Source: Caenorhabditis remanei (taxonomy: Eukaryota; Nematoda; Chromadorea; Rhabditida; Rhabditidae). From it: a stretch of DNA of 64,000 bases. The position numbers and the translations under genes were made by a program. This document shows, piece after piece, positions 24,501 to 37,919 of the stretch (the stretch's first letter is position 1; every line of letters begins with the position of its first letter). The DNA lies in assembly GCF_010183535.1 (NCBI RefSeq), contig NC_071332.1:11594001-11658000 (forward strand), in the 5' to 3' direction. Below the pieces are notes generated by a model. That model did not search any database and was not told where the DNA came from. It was given only the letters and a program-made list of their open reading frames with translations.

Positions 24501-26039
24501 GAGCTTGGTAAACATAAGAAACATAAAAATGGGTGTCAATTTACAAGTGACAGAAAACGAAAACTCCTTTTTTCGTTTCTAGAGGTATAGGTCTGTCTGT
24601 GCAGGTGTGTGTCCGGATTATTATTTTTTGTTGATATTTTCAGTTTTTCCAAAGATGAGAGGAATTACGATTTTGGATTAGATGTGAGCTTGAAAAAAAC
24701 ACTTTTATGCAGATTGTTATTATCTGTATAGCCAGTCGGCTCTGAACAAAAACAGAAGATTATCAAAGGAGCGTGTTTGTATGGCATGCAGAACCATTAT
24801 ACAACTAGAACTAAAATATTTTTGTTTCGATCATCCAAAAGAGATTACCCTCAATAAAATGAAATCTAACCAGTCGGATCAAAAGTATCAAGCTGAACAA
24901 ACGGAACGGAGAGGAAGATAATACAATCCCTTCTCCTTCTCTTTCTCTCCACTTGAACCAACTCAATTGGTTCCAGATGGCATACAAACACACATGGAGC
25001 ACTTTTCTTTTTTCTCTAATCGATTGTGGGGGAGGCATGAATGACGGCATTTGATAAAAGTGTCCTTTTTGATAAAGTAAGATTCAAAAATGATAGAAAA
25101 GACGAGGCTTTTTTATTTGTTCTATTTGTGGAGGTGTTTGATGTAAGAACAATAACTGACAAGCATCAAAGGGTTAGAGAAAATAGGGAGAGGACTGGAA
25201 CGAGTTACTTTGTGAATGGGATTGGAGGTTAGATCAGAAATAATCGGATAAATAGTCATTTTGTTTGCAACATGGTTTCATATCCGACCTAAATTCATGT
25301 TGAAGCATTCAGAGACTGAGCTTTCTGAACGATACTGATCACTTTCAGAAGTTGAGGCATTAGCCTCGAGATTTGAATCAGATTAATGAATAGTTCTCAT
25401 CAGTTCTGGTGATGCTTTAAGCTGAATTTTATGCACACAAACCTCATCAGTGACATTATAACCGTAATTTTGTCTATTAATATCAGAGCTTGATGAAGCT
25501 GAACTAATCACGTCTCCAGAAACATCACAAGTATTCTTTTGAAGTAGAAACAAGTCAAAGAAATGAAGAGACAACAGACCGTGTAGGTAAGAAACCAAAG
25601 TCCATGGAAAAATAAAAACAATCGACCACCAGCAAGATAAAAAAGAAGATACTATTTTTGTATGGTATCATTAGAAAAGTAAAAATTCGAAGTCGTAGAG
25701 CTTCAAAAAATTCAGTGTAGGTAACACAAGTTATATCAAATTATTTTAACTATTCTTGGATTTCACAGACAGATGTGAAGGTCAGGCTACAGTTTCCAGC
25801 GAATTTGAAGCTGGAGAAAAATATCAAACATCCCTAGAAGGGTTTGTGAAAGTATACGAAAGCCTTTGAACCGAGTGAACTCCAACGATACGCAAAGTCT
25901 GGTGGCTTTCAAGAACTAGTGAAAGGAAAAGTTCATACAAATCAAAAAGTATCAAAAAAGTATGGCGACTGAAAAAAGATTGAGTAGAAAGTAAAAAAAA
26001 AGCGTTCAATTTCTCTCTGTCTCTCTATCTATACTACTA

Positions 26040-26600
26040 GACCACTACTAGTAGTACGTGCCTCACAGAGAGAGAGGGACCCCCGAGGAGAAGAAGAAGT
26101 GTCCACAGACACAACAGTGATGTGGCCCCCCTCTTCTATCCCTCCAGATGGGTGTCGAGTGACCCTTACTGACCACTGGCAAGTGCGGAGAGTGCAGACA
26201 TTTCTCTGTCCACTGTCCATTTTCTCTGCTCTCTCTACAAATCAACTTGTGTTTTATTTCGGTTTGAGGGACACTCTCTGCCTCTTTTTCCCTCTTTTTC
26301 TCCCGCTTTTCCCGTGCGCAAAGCGAGGAGCGCACTGCGCTCGTATATATATGCAAATGCCATTTTTCGGGTAGAAAGAGAGGAGGAAAAGGAAGGACGA
26401 ACGGGACAAGAATGAAGAAGAAAACGAGGGACGATAGAAGAAGGAAACATCAGAAGAAGAAGAGATGTGTCCTCTTCTTTCCACAACCAATAACAGTTTA
26501 CGAGTTTGATGCATCGAGGTGCAAACACAGAAAATGAACTGTCTTGAATACGCATTCGTCATAGAGTTAATATGATCTAGACTAACAACACGAAGTGAAC
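26040..26600. promoter_or_regulatory. Possible promoter: GC-richer patch with TATA and octamer
   Basis: Base composition changes abruptly here to CT/GA-rich and GC-richer DNA. It contains ACTAGT-type short palindromes (about 26,035-26,055), GCGCACTGCGC near 26,330, a TATATATA run and directly after it ATGCAAAT (26,351-26,358), the POU octamer. This looks like an evolutionarily constrained control element, for example a neuronal promoter of unc-34. That function is inference from motifs; no transcript start can be seen. Confidence 0.3.
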
Positions 26601-29600
26601 CGACAAGATGTTTTTTGCAGGTTTTCAGAAGAATTCACTTATCCAAAGAATTGAGCTAATTATGGTACTTGTCGCAAGTACTTGATTGAAATTCCAAAGT
26701 TTGAGAAGGGTTTTTTTTAAAGTTTCCGAAACTATTTTTCAAAAACAAATGTTATCAAACAAAAGTTCTTCATGCAGGCTGAAATGAAAAGTGCCAAAGT
26801 TGTCAGATAGTATTAAAACCTATTAATAGAAAGAACTGATAGCAAGATTATTATTCGGTATCAACCCACGAGCTGTCAATATTCTATAAAAAACTATTCG
26901 AGAGGAAATAGGATTCTGAAAAACAATCAGTAAAGTCTACAGGCCAAAAGCTTTTTTAATCAGAAAGAAAACAAATTAACTGCCAGTCTCAAGAAGACAG
27001 TTTGGAAAATTTTAATACACAAACGACGTTTACTATCTCAAGCTGTAAAAAGAAAATTGTAATATTAAAGGGGAGAATGAGTCACTTTTAGAGTGTGAAG
27101 GTGACAAAAATGCTCCAGCACAGGTGACTGTAGAGTTTGGGGAATACGACAGTTGGTAGGGTCTTTGAGTATACATAAATAGAAATATATCAATCTGGAA
27201 ACATGAACACCGCTCTAAATGTATGCAACTCTTTGCCGAAATTAATATGAAACACGAGAAAATAAAAAATGATGGAAGGATCTTAAAAAATAGAAAAAAA
27301 AGAAGAAAAATGTAAACAACCAAACGTTAAAAAGATTAAGTGGATCGTATTATTCACAGCTTTTCAAATATTAATGTTTGATCTTACGCTTTTTCAGTTT
27401 TTTTGTTGTAAGTTTTCGTTCTAGAAAAAAGAATTCGCAGCAAATGCTTCTACTTATTTATTCGAAAAAAAAGAATCAGATGAGCGAGAAAAAAGAAAAA
27501 AGAATTGGTGGTGCACCACACCAATCACTGATAAATCAGTCCGTTTCTCTTCTCTGTTTCTCTTATTTTTCCGGTGTGTATACACAGTTTGAAACATGTG
27601 TTATCATCATTTCGGCTCTCTTTTTGAAAAGAAAAGAGAGAGGATTAACGGGTCTTGTGGAGGTCGGTAAGTCAATGTTTCGGAGAGAAATAAAACTATA
27701 CAACAGGTAACAATGACGACAGATTCAGAAGGAGAGGGAAGACAATGTTGAGTTTTGGAATTAAAATTGAAACAACAAAAGATCAAAGAAAAGACAGAAC
27801 AGATCGGATGCACGCAGAAAAGTATCAGATTGAAGAGGTTAAAGGTAGGATCGGAAAATTGGGAATGCAGATTCAGTCAGTCGTTCTAGACTATTTCTGT
27901 CTAGGAAATGTAATAAGAAACAGATTCAGATTAGGATTCTTCTTTCGTTCAAAATGGAGGTTACTGTCTACGCCAATACCTATAAGTTGAAGTATTTTGT
28001 CTTGAATATTCATCCGTGTGGACTACTGTACCTCGCTAGGATTCTATTCTTTACGAAACGACTTATATGTTTTTTGGGTGTTCTCCTCCTCCATTCTTAC
28101 ACGTAAGCTGTCAAAGAAAACTAAAAGGTAAAAAATGAGACAACGTTTTTTGTACCAAACTCAAAAAATTCCGACAAGTTATTTGTCTTTTGTCGTCTTT
28201 CTCGACACGAACGGAAACTTTTGTAAGAAAGAGAAAACGTAAAATTCGGAATTTGAACAAAAGACCCAGGAAAAGTTTGACAGGGGTTCTGTGGGGTTTA
28301 TAGACTTCTTGGACAAAAAAATATGCGTCAAATTATTTGGGTATCAAAACCCCTCCAATATTTCCGGAGGAACACATATACACATTCAGGTGTAAAAATT
28401 CGTCCTCACTTCCCTTCGATATCTCCCCTTTCATTCGTTTTTCCGTGACTTTTTCTTCCGCCAAAACGACGAATGAATCATTTATCTTGGAGAGGGCGGA
28501 TAGTCTTCCTTCCAACGATACGGAGACACCCTTTCGACAAATGGCTGGGGCGGAAATCGGAGAAGTACGCAGGAAAAAAGAAGGAGGCACTTTTTAAATC
28601 TTAGGAGAAGAGGATTTTTGGTTGAGTGACCAAAAATTGGGAATTCTGGAATTGAAGGAAATTCGGAAACTTCAGTCGAGAGCTTCAGGAGTTGCGGAAG
28701 ACTTTAGAGTTTGAAGTATTCAACTTCATGAATTTAGTCGGTTGTGGTAATACAGAAAACCAACTGTTCTTCTACGGTTCTCAAACATGCAGCTCTTCAG
28801 AAAAGACTTCAAAGTTACTGATTCTCAATTTTATCAAAAGATTGAACTATGCCTTGTTTTGGAGAACAAAACCAAACACTTCTAGTTTCAGCCAAATGAA
28901 CTTTTAGATTTAAAACAGACGATGATTGTCATCTCATTGAAAACTATCTTAAACTGGAACATTGTAATTTCTCCAGACGAAGCCCCATCAATAAAAATAA
29001 ATCTATCTTGGAACTGACAAATGGCTGTCGGAAATCGGAAGAAATCGGAGAGTATGAAAAAGAAGAAGACACTTTTGAATTGTGGGAAATGTGATGATCA
29101 TTTCAAAAAGAAGAGGAAGAAGGGAACAGAGAAAAGATGCAAATAACGAGGTTGGCCTAGATGGGCATCCAACTTTAGGAACAGAAAAGAGACGAGGGGT
29201 CCAATGATTTCGAAATGGGTACCAGACAAGTGAAGCAGAGGAAGGATGACACATTCGGATAGTGTTGAAATAGAGAATAGGCTCTGCAAATGAGCTCTTT
29301 CGTTTCAACAGTAGACCGCGAACTCTCGTTAAAACAGGAAAGATCATCTGGCTTCTTTCTTTACCTTCCCATTTGATGTGTCACCTTGAACAAAGAATAT
29401 GATAATGAAGAAGGGGAAGAAGAAGTACGCAATTCCCTCAATCATCAGATCTGTCACTATAGCTTTACTTCAATCTAGCACGCCACTATCCAACTATTCC
29501 GATCCAAGTATCCAATCATGGGAAGGACACCACTTTTAGAGGCCATGTGTTTCTTGTTTTTTTTTCCTGGGATTGTTTATTCTGTTTTTGATTAGTCTGT

Positions 29601-31324
29601 GAGAATATAGAGGGTAGTTGATGATGAAAATCGCATACTTAGAATTTTGAACTTCGGATTTTAGAGAAGGAGGCGTCGAACTGCATCTTTTCTCAAAAAC
29701 CAATCTGATTGTACGACTGAAATATTTAGTAACTGTTCACAGTTTATTGTCCTAAGATCAGAATCCGGAGTTTAGTCTTCATCGTTTCTAATTGCTTGTG
29801 AGATATTCTGATGTACCGCTAGTGATTTTTGAAAATCCTATTAGCCTGGTTCTTTGATTCTCACCTGAATTGCCAATGTCAGCAATTTGATTTTCAAGAT
29901 AAGATAAACCCATCCTGAACATTCAGAATCTTATGGACTCATTCCAGAATTTTGATAAACCAGCAATCCTCAAATTCGTACATTGTCCGAAAACTTTATA
30001 CAACAACTAATTTATTCGGAGACATGACTTCAAAAAGTAGATGACGTGCTTATTCAGATGATGGAATTCAGAAGTAACGTCTTCATAAAAAAAGAGACGC
30101 AGAGATGAAAACAACAATAAATTTAACAATTCCTCTTCCTTTCTCCAACGATGCAAAAGTATGTATTATTCGGAGGAGAAAAGAGAAAACTGATGAAACT
30201 CGTTGGGTGGTCCTTCTTCTTCTTCTTTCCGTTGTCGTCGTCGTTGCACGAAATCCTATTATCTGACGGCTTCTACTTGAATGTTTTAGAGAGTACAGTT
30301 GAACGAAGAGACGCAGAAATAGCATACAATTTAGATGGACAAGATGGACAAGAGCACGCAAATCAAGCGTTGACCATTCAAAAGATGAGGCAAGGGACCA
30401 AAAGATGTAATCTTTTGTGGAAATGGCAAACTGGGTGAGAATTGAAATAAATTGGAACGTTTGGGGAGTGATGGCCTATGCATGGTGGCCTAGGATAACT
30501 GACAATTCTGTGAAATGAAGTATTACTCTGATTTAGAATGTTTTTTATTTTCAGCTGCCCTAATAAGATGAGTTTATAAGAGGAATGTCTGAAACCTTCA
30601 GGAACAAGATAATCTCCCATCTTCCAGTGTCCAATTCTGAAGTTTCAGCTCCCAAATGTTCTCTATTCCGTAAAACAATGCTCCCACTTGAAACAAGTAT
30701 CTATAATTTATGCAGCAGCACTTGTTTTCAGCTTCTCTTTTGGCATAAGACATAACCACATGACAATCGAGCATCGACTTTCAGAAAATCTTATGACAGC
30801 CAGTTTTCCTCCTTACTGCTTTTTCTGAGTATATAGTGCACTATTATCTTATCCAAACCTTGAGAAGTTTAATAGCTCGAGTTGGCTGCAAGCACAGAGG
30901 ATCATTTTAAGATTACATATACTTACAATACATACATTTAAATTAGATCTTCCACGGCCACGGATACGTACGTACGGATGCTTATTAATAAGCTTATTCA
31001 AACACAAAAAAAACGTTTTCAAACTCCCTCTATTTTCTATTGTGTACTGGAGCGCGCTCACATACCAGAAACCGTGTACTCCTCCCGGACGATCTCGTGC
31101 AAAAAGTTCTCGATTTTAATTATCCCCGCGAAAATCCAAATCTCACTTTTTTCAATCGTTTTGATTGTCTCGGAAGTGCAAATTTTTCTTTAAACACTTT
31201 TTACTACGAGTCGTACAATTTTCTGCCCTCTCACATCTGTTTCGTATTGTATAAACAAACTAGCTTCGAAATCCTTGCCAATCCAATAACTTCAAATTAT
31301 TTTCAGGACTTGCTCCTCTTACAA

Positions 31325-34300
31325 ATGGTGATTTTCGGAGTGAACGCAACATATCGACATGCAGCATTTGTGATATCTTTATTCTTCTTCCTAAACGTGT
31401 ATTTATTGTATTCGGCTCAAAATACGGTTCAAAACGCATCACATTCAGGAGATAGAGATGTAAACGTAGGTTATCAATCATCACTGTTTTAAAAAGGCAG
31501 AAAGCAGTACCATTAAATGTTATCCGATAATTCTATAAATTAAAACATTGTCTCCTGCTCGGTTAATCTTGTCTCAAATTTAAAAACCGAGCGTTGCGAT
31601 TTACATTTTGATTTTAAACTTTCAGGTGGCAAATCATAACTCAAATTCTATCGAAACTTCTATTCCAACATGTGAAATCACCGATGATCTGGCGAAAAGT
31701 GCGATTTCTAGAGCCACATCGTCATCTTGCAAATCAAAACTCCAACTGGAAGCTTGTCTTCTGAAAAACGGAACATTCACTGAAACATTTCCTGAGAGTG
31801 AATGTTCTAATCACGAAAATCACTTGATTGATCAGAGGATTGGATGTTATTCGGATAAAAAAGATTCTCGAGTTTTGAAAGAATTCGAATACAAATTCCC
31901 GAAATCAAATGGAAAATCCACTTGTCGAAAGAACTGCTACAAAGCAGGATTTTTGTATTATGGATTGGAATTTGGGCAAGAATGTTTTTGTGGGAATGAT
32001 GTGACGAATGCTACCGAAATTGATGACAAAGACTGTCAAACTTATAAATGTCCTGGCTCAGAACAAGATTTTTGTGGAGGATTCAACGCCGTCGAAATTT
32101 TCAGAACTGGCTTGAAATGTAAGGAAATCAAAGCTTTCACGAAGTCTCGGATTCGCGGAATATATAGCTTCTTGCGACATACACAATCGCCACAAAAACA
32201 GTTTATTAATCTGTTTTGGCCTTAAAAACGGAGAGTACAGTCCGCGTTTCGATATGATAATCCGTAGGAAACTGCCCCCTGATGTAGGAGAAACTATGTG
32301 TACTTTTTCATGGTTTTGTTCATAAAAATGGAAAAAACACGTAGTTCATCAAACAGGCTTAATCTACCGCCCTCACTCTATGATTCATTTTTTAGCAAAG
32401 GTCCACATGATGAAGCCTCAATACCTGGCTCCAGGAGAAGGTGAACCGCTGAAAGACTCAATCAAAATCCTGTTTCTTCTCCAATTGAATGGTCGAAATG
32501 AGCGTCAAGTGAAAAGATTTCTGAAATCAATATATCTTCCACACCATTATTATTACATCCACGTGGATAAGCGACAGAATTATATGTATTCAGAGATGAA
32601 GAAAGTCGCTGAAAAGATTCCGAATATTCATGTCACTGATCGCCGATTCAGTACAATTTGGGGTGGAGCCTCCCTTCTTCAAATGTTTCAACAAGTTATT
32701 CGAGATTCTTTGGAAATGGAACAGTTCAAGGACTGGGATTATATTTTCAATTTCTCTGAAAGTGATTTTCCAATATTGCCAATTCAAGATTTTGAGAAAT
32801 TGATTACAGTGTGAGTACAGCTATTAGTTGGACATATTTTTGATTCTCTCTATTTCAGACACAAAGGTAAATCATTCTTGGCTTCTCACGGCTACAATAC
32901 GGGAAAATTCATTCAAAAGCAAGGATTTGAATGGGTGTTCTCCGAATGTGATCAGAGAATGTTCCGTATCGGAAAGCGTGAATTTCCTCAAAATTTGAGA
33001 ATTGATGGTGGATCAGATTGGGTTGGAATACATCGAGATCTCGCAGAATACTCGATTTCTGATGACGAGCTGCCAAAAAAGTTGAGAAAAATTTTTGAAA
33101 GTATTCTCCTTCCACTAGAGAGTTTCTATCATACTCTATCATTCAATTCGAGATTTTGTGATGATTTGTTGATGAGCAATCTTAGATTAACGAATTGGTA
33201 TCGAAAGCAAGGATGCCGATGCGCCTCATTAAAGCAAATTGTCGATTGGTGTGGTTGTTCACCGTTGGTTTTTCGAGAAGAAACAAAGAATAAGTTTGAG
33301 TTACAGGTCGGGTCGCAATATAAAACATCAATAATTTCTCTTCAAATATTCCAGAAAGCTATCTCAAAACCAACTTATTTTGCTCGTAAATTTGATAGTA
33401 TGATTGACATTGAATCGATTGAATCTGCCGAATTACAATCAATGTCACCTGAGAAACTTCAATTGGATCATCCAACCTATCATTTTGCATTTGCCAATAT
33501 CTTCAAAAATGGAATTGATGAGGAAAAGATTCATTTCAGAAGTCTGGCAAACTTCGCATTGAAATCAATTAAATCCGACGATGAACTAAAGAAAATAGTG
33601 CAATTAGACGCTCTTCGTGCTCACCATAACGCTCAAATTGAAATTGTTATGAAAGTAAAAACGAGCTCGGACAGTGTTGAGTTTTTGATTCACCGAAAAA
33701 CTCATGTCAAATTCTTAACTGAAAGTAGTTTGGAGGTCAATGGTTACCAGTTGAAAGAAATGACATACGGAACAAAATTCGAATGGAAAGAAGAAATTTG
33801 CAGAGAGTATATGGGATTTGTTACAGATGTGAGTGATATTCAAAATCTTTTACAAACATTTATGTACAGAAAAACTCGATTTGATGATGGAAAAATAAGT
33901 TCCTAAATCACGTGATAGTAATTTTTAAATCTCCTCCAAATTTATCTATGTTTTCGCCTGAAATGTACTGAAATGTGCGCACGCTAAATATCAATAATCT
34001 CACTGCCGCGTTCAAAACATAGTGACGCGCGGAACCCGGGAAGTGTCGGCTGCACACCTTACGTAATAAGCCGGTTCAATCCGTTTCAGTCAGGTTGGAG
34101 ATCACATTGATTGTAATCTCGATTGTACAAATGTTTGTTTGTGTAATCTCTAACCGGGTGCAAACCGAATTTTTGGAAAAAGAATCTCTCAAAAGAGAGA
34201 TTCGACAATGCTTGATTACCGTGAAACGTTTCTAATTTGCAGAAAGATACACTCCACGCTCGGCTAGAATGGAAATCAACTGAAAGAGTGAAAAAGAATG

Positions 34301-35968
34301 GAGATAAAACGAGTCCAGAAGTTGAATTCAAGTACAGAAAAGGAGATGAGTTGATTGAAAAGACAGTTGTGAAACCATATGACTCGGTCTTCGGAGGACA
34401 GTTCGATAGTTGGAATGTTGGCAAAAAGTAGGTTCAAACAAAATATATTATCGTTCTAAGACATATACACGGACATAAGTTGTTCAGTGATAAAAACTGT
34501 CAAGATAGCGGCGTTTTTCGTAATGTTTACAACGAATTGTTCATGAAAAGTCGTAATGATATGTGTCTCCGATATGTCATAGCCAGGAGAATATGTTCCA
34601 GGTTATTGAAATTGAAAAAGTTCCAATATAACGTCACAACCCTCACAAATAAAAATATTTATCAATCGAAGAAACTCCCATTTCTAGTTTGATTCACTCA
34701 TTTCTCTCTTCTTTTCTCTCATCTCGATCACTTTTTCTTTTTCTGCGATCTTTTGGTTTTGTCGGATTGTTCGACTTGAAGACTTTCAACCTTTTCGAGT
34801 GTGTCATCTTCATCAGATTTTTCTTGATAGAATCCTGTCTTCATTTTCTCTTTTTTATCCTTCTCGTTGTCATTCTGTTTCTTCTTTTTCTTGCTCTCCG
34901 TTGGCATCTGAAAACTGAGCTTGAAAGCCACTGGCTTCTTCTTAAACTGACCTCAAACTTAGGGAACGGTTTCAGAGAACGGTCTTTGTTCTCCTTTGTC
35001 TTGTCATCAGCGGATCCTGCTCCCTCTTTCTGACCATCCTTTGATCCATCATTTGCTTCTTTGTCTCCAGCACCTGCATCCTTATTCTCTCCGCTCGTTT
35101 TTCCTTCCGCTGGCTTCGTTTCCTCATTTTTCGGCTCTTCTTTCACTCCACCCAACATACTTGGAGAAGGATCAGTGACTGGAGGCTTCTAAAACATTGA
35201 AACTGCTAACACAGCTATAGTATTTTCACTTACAATCGCAGATTTGACTACGAGAGACTCAGTCGATGACCCCCTTTTAGAAGGAGTATTTGCTCCAGTC
35301 GCCTTCTTTTTTCCTTTACATAGGATCCATGTTGGGCAGAAGACGAACACAATCAGAAATATATTCTGCGGAAGTTTGTTTGTGAAAACTTTCTCAAATT
35401 CTTTCTCATACCTGAACGAGAATTAGATGATCTCCGAAAGACATTCGGCGTCCTATTCTGAGACGTTAATTACTTCAATTGAGGAGATGAAATGAACAAA
35501 ATTATTTGTGAAATGTGAGAACGTGATAACCAATATTTAAATTAAATTGTTTTCTAGTAGATAAGCTTTGTGTCGCCCGTGTAGAAATAGAGTGACACGG
35601 GAATCTGGAAATAAATGTTTTGACTTTTACGGTTACAAGTTTTCTGAAAACGTTTCAGTCCTCTCGTATAATCTTGTTTTATTCCTATTTTCAGACTTTC
35701 CAACATCTCCACCTGTGACAACTTCTTCGTCGACGTCATTTCCCCATCGTCTTCACCCGATTCCCTCCCTCTTGCTACCCTTCGTTTTCCCGTTTACACC
35801 GAACAAAATGTCGATTGTCACGAATCTTATCTTCAGGACTTTTTTGAAATCGTCGACTTTTGTACATCTGAGGCAGCATGTAAAGAGAAAATTTGGAGCA
35901 CAAGTTATCCGGATCCAAAATCTGATATCATTGTTGGATACGATTCGGAGGCTAGAACTCTGAAATAG
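31325..35968 (+). CDS. sqv-6: SQV-6, protein O-xylosyltransferase (left copy)
   Basis: Seven exons (31325-31465, 31626-32118, 32396-32810, 32859-33306, 33355-33828, 34243-34427, 35695-35968) give 809 aa. It is a type II Golgi enzyme with a transmembrane segment at about residues 13-31. A WSC domain follows at about 118-208 with its paired cysteines (IGCYSD, CFCGND, DFCGG). A GT14 catalytic domain runs from about 233 (ILFLLQLNGR, YIHVDKR, RFSTIWGG, FNFSESDFP), and the xylosyltransferase C-terminal domain follows. It transfers xylose from UDP-xylose to serines of core proteins, the first step of heparan and chondroitin sulfate chains. The 48-nt intron 33307-33354 is in frame; retaining it would add 16 residues. 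The last intron (34428-35694) hosts a gene on the other strand. An AATAAA lies at 36335-36340. Confidence 0.95.
34728..35444 (-). CDS. Nested antisense gene: small membrane protein with Lys/Glu-rich tail (left copy)
   Basis: Four exons on the minus strand (35412-35444, 35234-35365, 34952-35188, 34728-34907) lie wholly inside the last sqv-6 intron and give 193 aa in frame. The N-terminus reads MSFGDHLILVQ, then a hydrophobic segment NIFLIVFVFCPTWILC (one membrane span). The rest is charged and low in complexity: a Thr/Ser/Lys stretch, repeats rich in Glu, Lys, Gly and Asp, and a tail ending in QKKKK. Introns are 46, 45 and 44 nt, all typical of worms. I do not recognise the family with certainty; small single-span proteins with charged tails occur among worm sperm proteins, but that is only a guess. 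Confidence 0.78.
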
Positions 35969-36572
35969 AAAAATTGTTTTAGTTTTTACTTCAAATTCGT
36001 GTAGCTTTCTTGAGCTTGATTTTTGTAATTTTTTAGTTTGTTAATTCAAATATTCTAGCATTTTTCCGATTTCCCCGTAATTATGCTATTGTTTTGGCCA
36101 GTTATCCAACGAGTTTGCATCCCATTTATTCACTTCTCCCCTCCTTTTCTAATTTTCTAGATTATTTTCATTGTTATTTCACCTTTGTGCCTTTCCCTTT
36201 TCCAAACTTCCCGTGTTTCTCCTCAATGTGATAGCAGCATAATATTTCAACTCCGTCCGGGTCATTTTTACGCATTTTCTGATATACCAACCAGTCATTT
36301 TCAGCATTCTGTGATTCATTTTGATGTTTATTAAAATAAAACTAAGTTATCATGTTCATATCTTTTCAAACTAATTTTGTTACGGTTTCTACCAAATCAT
36401 CTATCTAAAACTGAGAAGAATGTATTCATCAAGTATTCAATATAATTTTTTTGGAAAACAATTTCGAGCTAGGATTCCCCAAAAAAAATTTCTACCTACT
36501 GGTTTCTGTAACTGCAAAGTAAAAAACATGTATGCATGGAACTACGCTTCAGAATCCCAAGTCACTGAAAGA

Positions 36573-37528
36573 ATGGAGAACCCAACTCGAGTTCTACAAA
36601 TGATGATTCGAAGGATAGCAATGCTTTCGAAGCGGTTCGATGGATCACCCGAATCTGTCAGTATTATTCATTCGGTTGTGGCAAATTTCGATTCGAATGT
36701 TTTGCGTAAGTACTGAACCTAACCACGATGAAAGTGATTGTTGATGGTCGAAACGTCATGTCAAGTGAATAAAACATAATTTCAGAGCAATTCCTTCCCA
36801 ATCGATTCAGCCGTGCAGTCAATACAATGTTCGAGTCAACGATAAAAGACTCGTCTGGTGGAATTCAATACGCAGATGTTTACAAAGATGAATATTGTCA
36901 TGTTAACACATTTGGATTATCGTATGTATCTAATTTTCAACTCCTCTCCTGAAGTAATATTTTTTCAGAAGACCCGGCCTGAAAATCCCTCTCCACGACC
37001 ACCCGGATCAGAATGCAGTTATGAAAGTATTTCAAGGATCAGTCAAAATTCGATCATTTACAATTCTGGATGAGAAATCAGCAGGAAGTGAAGAGAAGGA
37101 AGTGAGCACATCTAGACAAGAAATTGATCAAATAAGAGTACGATATGAAGGAGAAACTGTACTCTCAAGCCGATCTGGTGAAATACATTCTGCTGTTTTG
37201 GGACCAAAAAATGGTAAGGTAGAGACTAAAACTCAAAAAAGTCTCAATTCTGTAGTTTGAAATTTCAAAAAAAAAAACGCCGAACTGGTCATCTAATTGT
37301 ACTTGTTTTTCAGGTAATATCCACGAAGTGGTAGCATTGGAACCACACACATACTTTTGTGATTTCTTCTTCCCCGTAACTCCATCCTGTCATTATTATG
37401 TTCCAGTTCAACTTGAACCACTAGTCGCTGGCCAAACTTTAGTTCTGCAGCAGATTCCGTGTCCTCGATCATTCATTTGCGATAATATGGATTTCCCATC
37501 TTTCCAGAAGTTTAATATTAGCGATTAA
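36573..37528 (+). CDS. Thiol dioxygenase of the ADO / plant-cysteine-oxidase family (left copy)
   Basis: Four exons (36573-36705, 36786-36921, 36969-37213, 37314-37528) give 242 aa. The cupin core carries the iron ligands H99 and H101 in LKIPLHDHP and a probable third ligand H183 in ALEPHTYFCDF. The spacing matches that of ADO enzymes. ADO oxidises cysteamine and N-terminal cysteines using oxygen and so can act as an oxygen sensor in other animals. I chose the ATG at 36573 because an acceptor (CTTCAG) lies shortly before it; an open frame extends upstream to 36420 and would add 51 residues. The gene follows sqv-6 by about 600 bp and precedes the TDRD3-like gene by 391 bp on the same strand, too far apart for a typical operon. 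Confidence 0.85.
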
Positions 37529-37919
37529 CTGTTTGATATTCTTGTATATTTGAATATATTTAATTTATTTTGTATTTTTTTAACCGGCCATAGATTCTCT
37601 ATTTTTATTTTGATTATTCTATTCACTCAACACTTTTCCCGATGTTCTCTCTATTTTTCATGCAAACCGTTGACCAACACATACATTCTGGTTCTTCTTA
37701 TTTTGACCCTGTTTGCTCTTATAATTCCATGTACTTATTTTCCATTCACTAATATATTTGCAATGAATTGTGAGGTTCTAAGATATTTCTACAGAAACAT
37801 TCAAACACTGGGTTTACATCCAATTATTTCTTATTGATTTTCTTGGGAATTCTCATTTGGAAAAGAATTTAAATGCAAATCAGATTAACTTTTTATCTGT
37901 TCATTTGTGTAATTTCCAG

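Larger units (their letters stand above)
21152..30664. other. Long gene-poor region upstream of unc-34
   Basis: No coding gene could be supported across about 9.5 kb. The missing first exon of unc-34 must lie here or further out, so much of this may be its first intron and promoter. It holds a dinucleotide repeat at 21,472, long purine- and A-rich tracts (about 22,000-23,500) and a GC-richer promoter-like patch near 26,040-26,600. The right edge (30,664) is the sharp left boundary of the 10.5-kb duplication. Confidence 0.5.

Noticed and set aside
34060..34090. GGTTCAATCCG, another B-box-like match
   Set aside because: It lies in a sqv-6 intron with no cloverleaf around it; a chance match.
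34689..35033. Plus-strand Leu/Phe-rich frame over the nested gene
   Set aside because: It is the complement of the Lys/Glu-rich exons of the nested minus-strand gene and has no features of its own.
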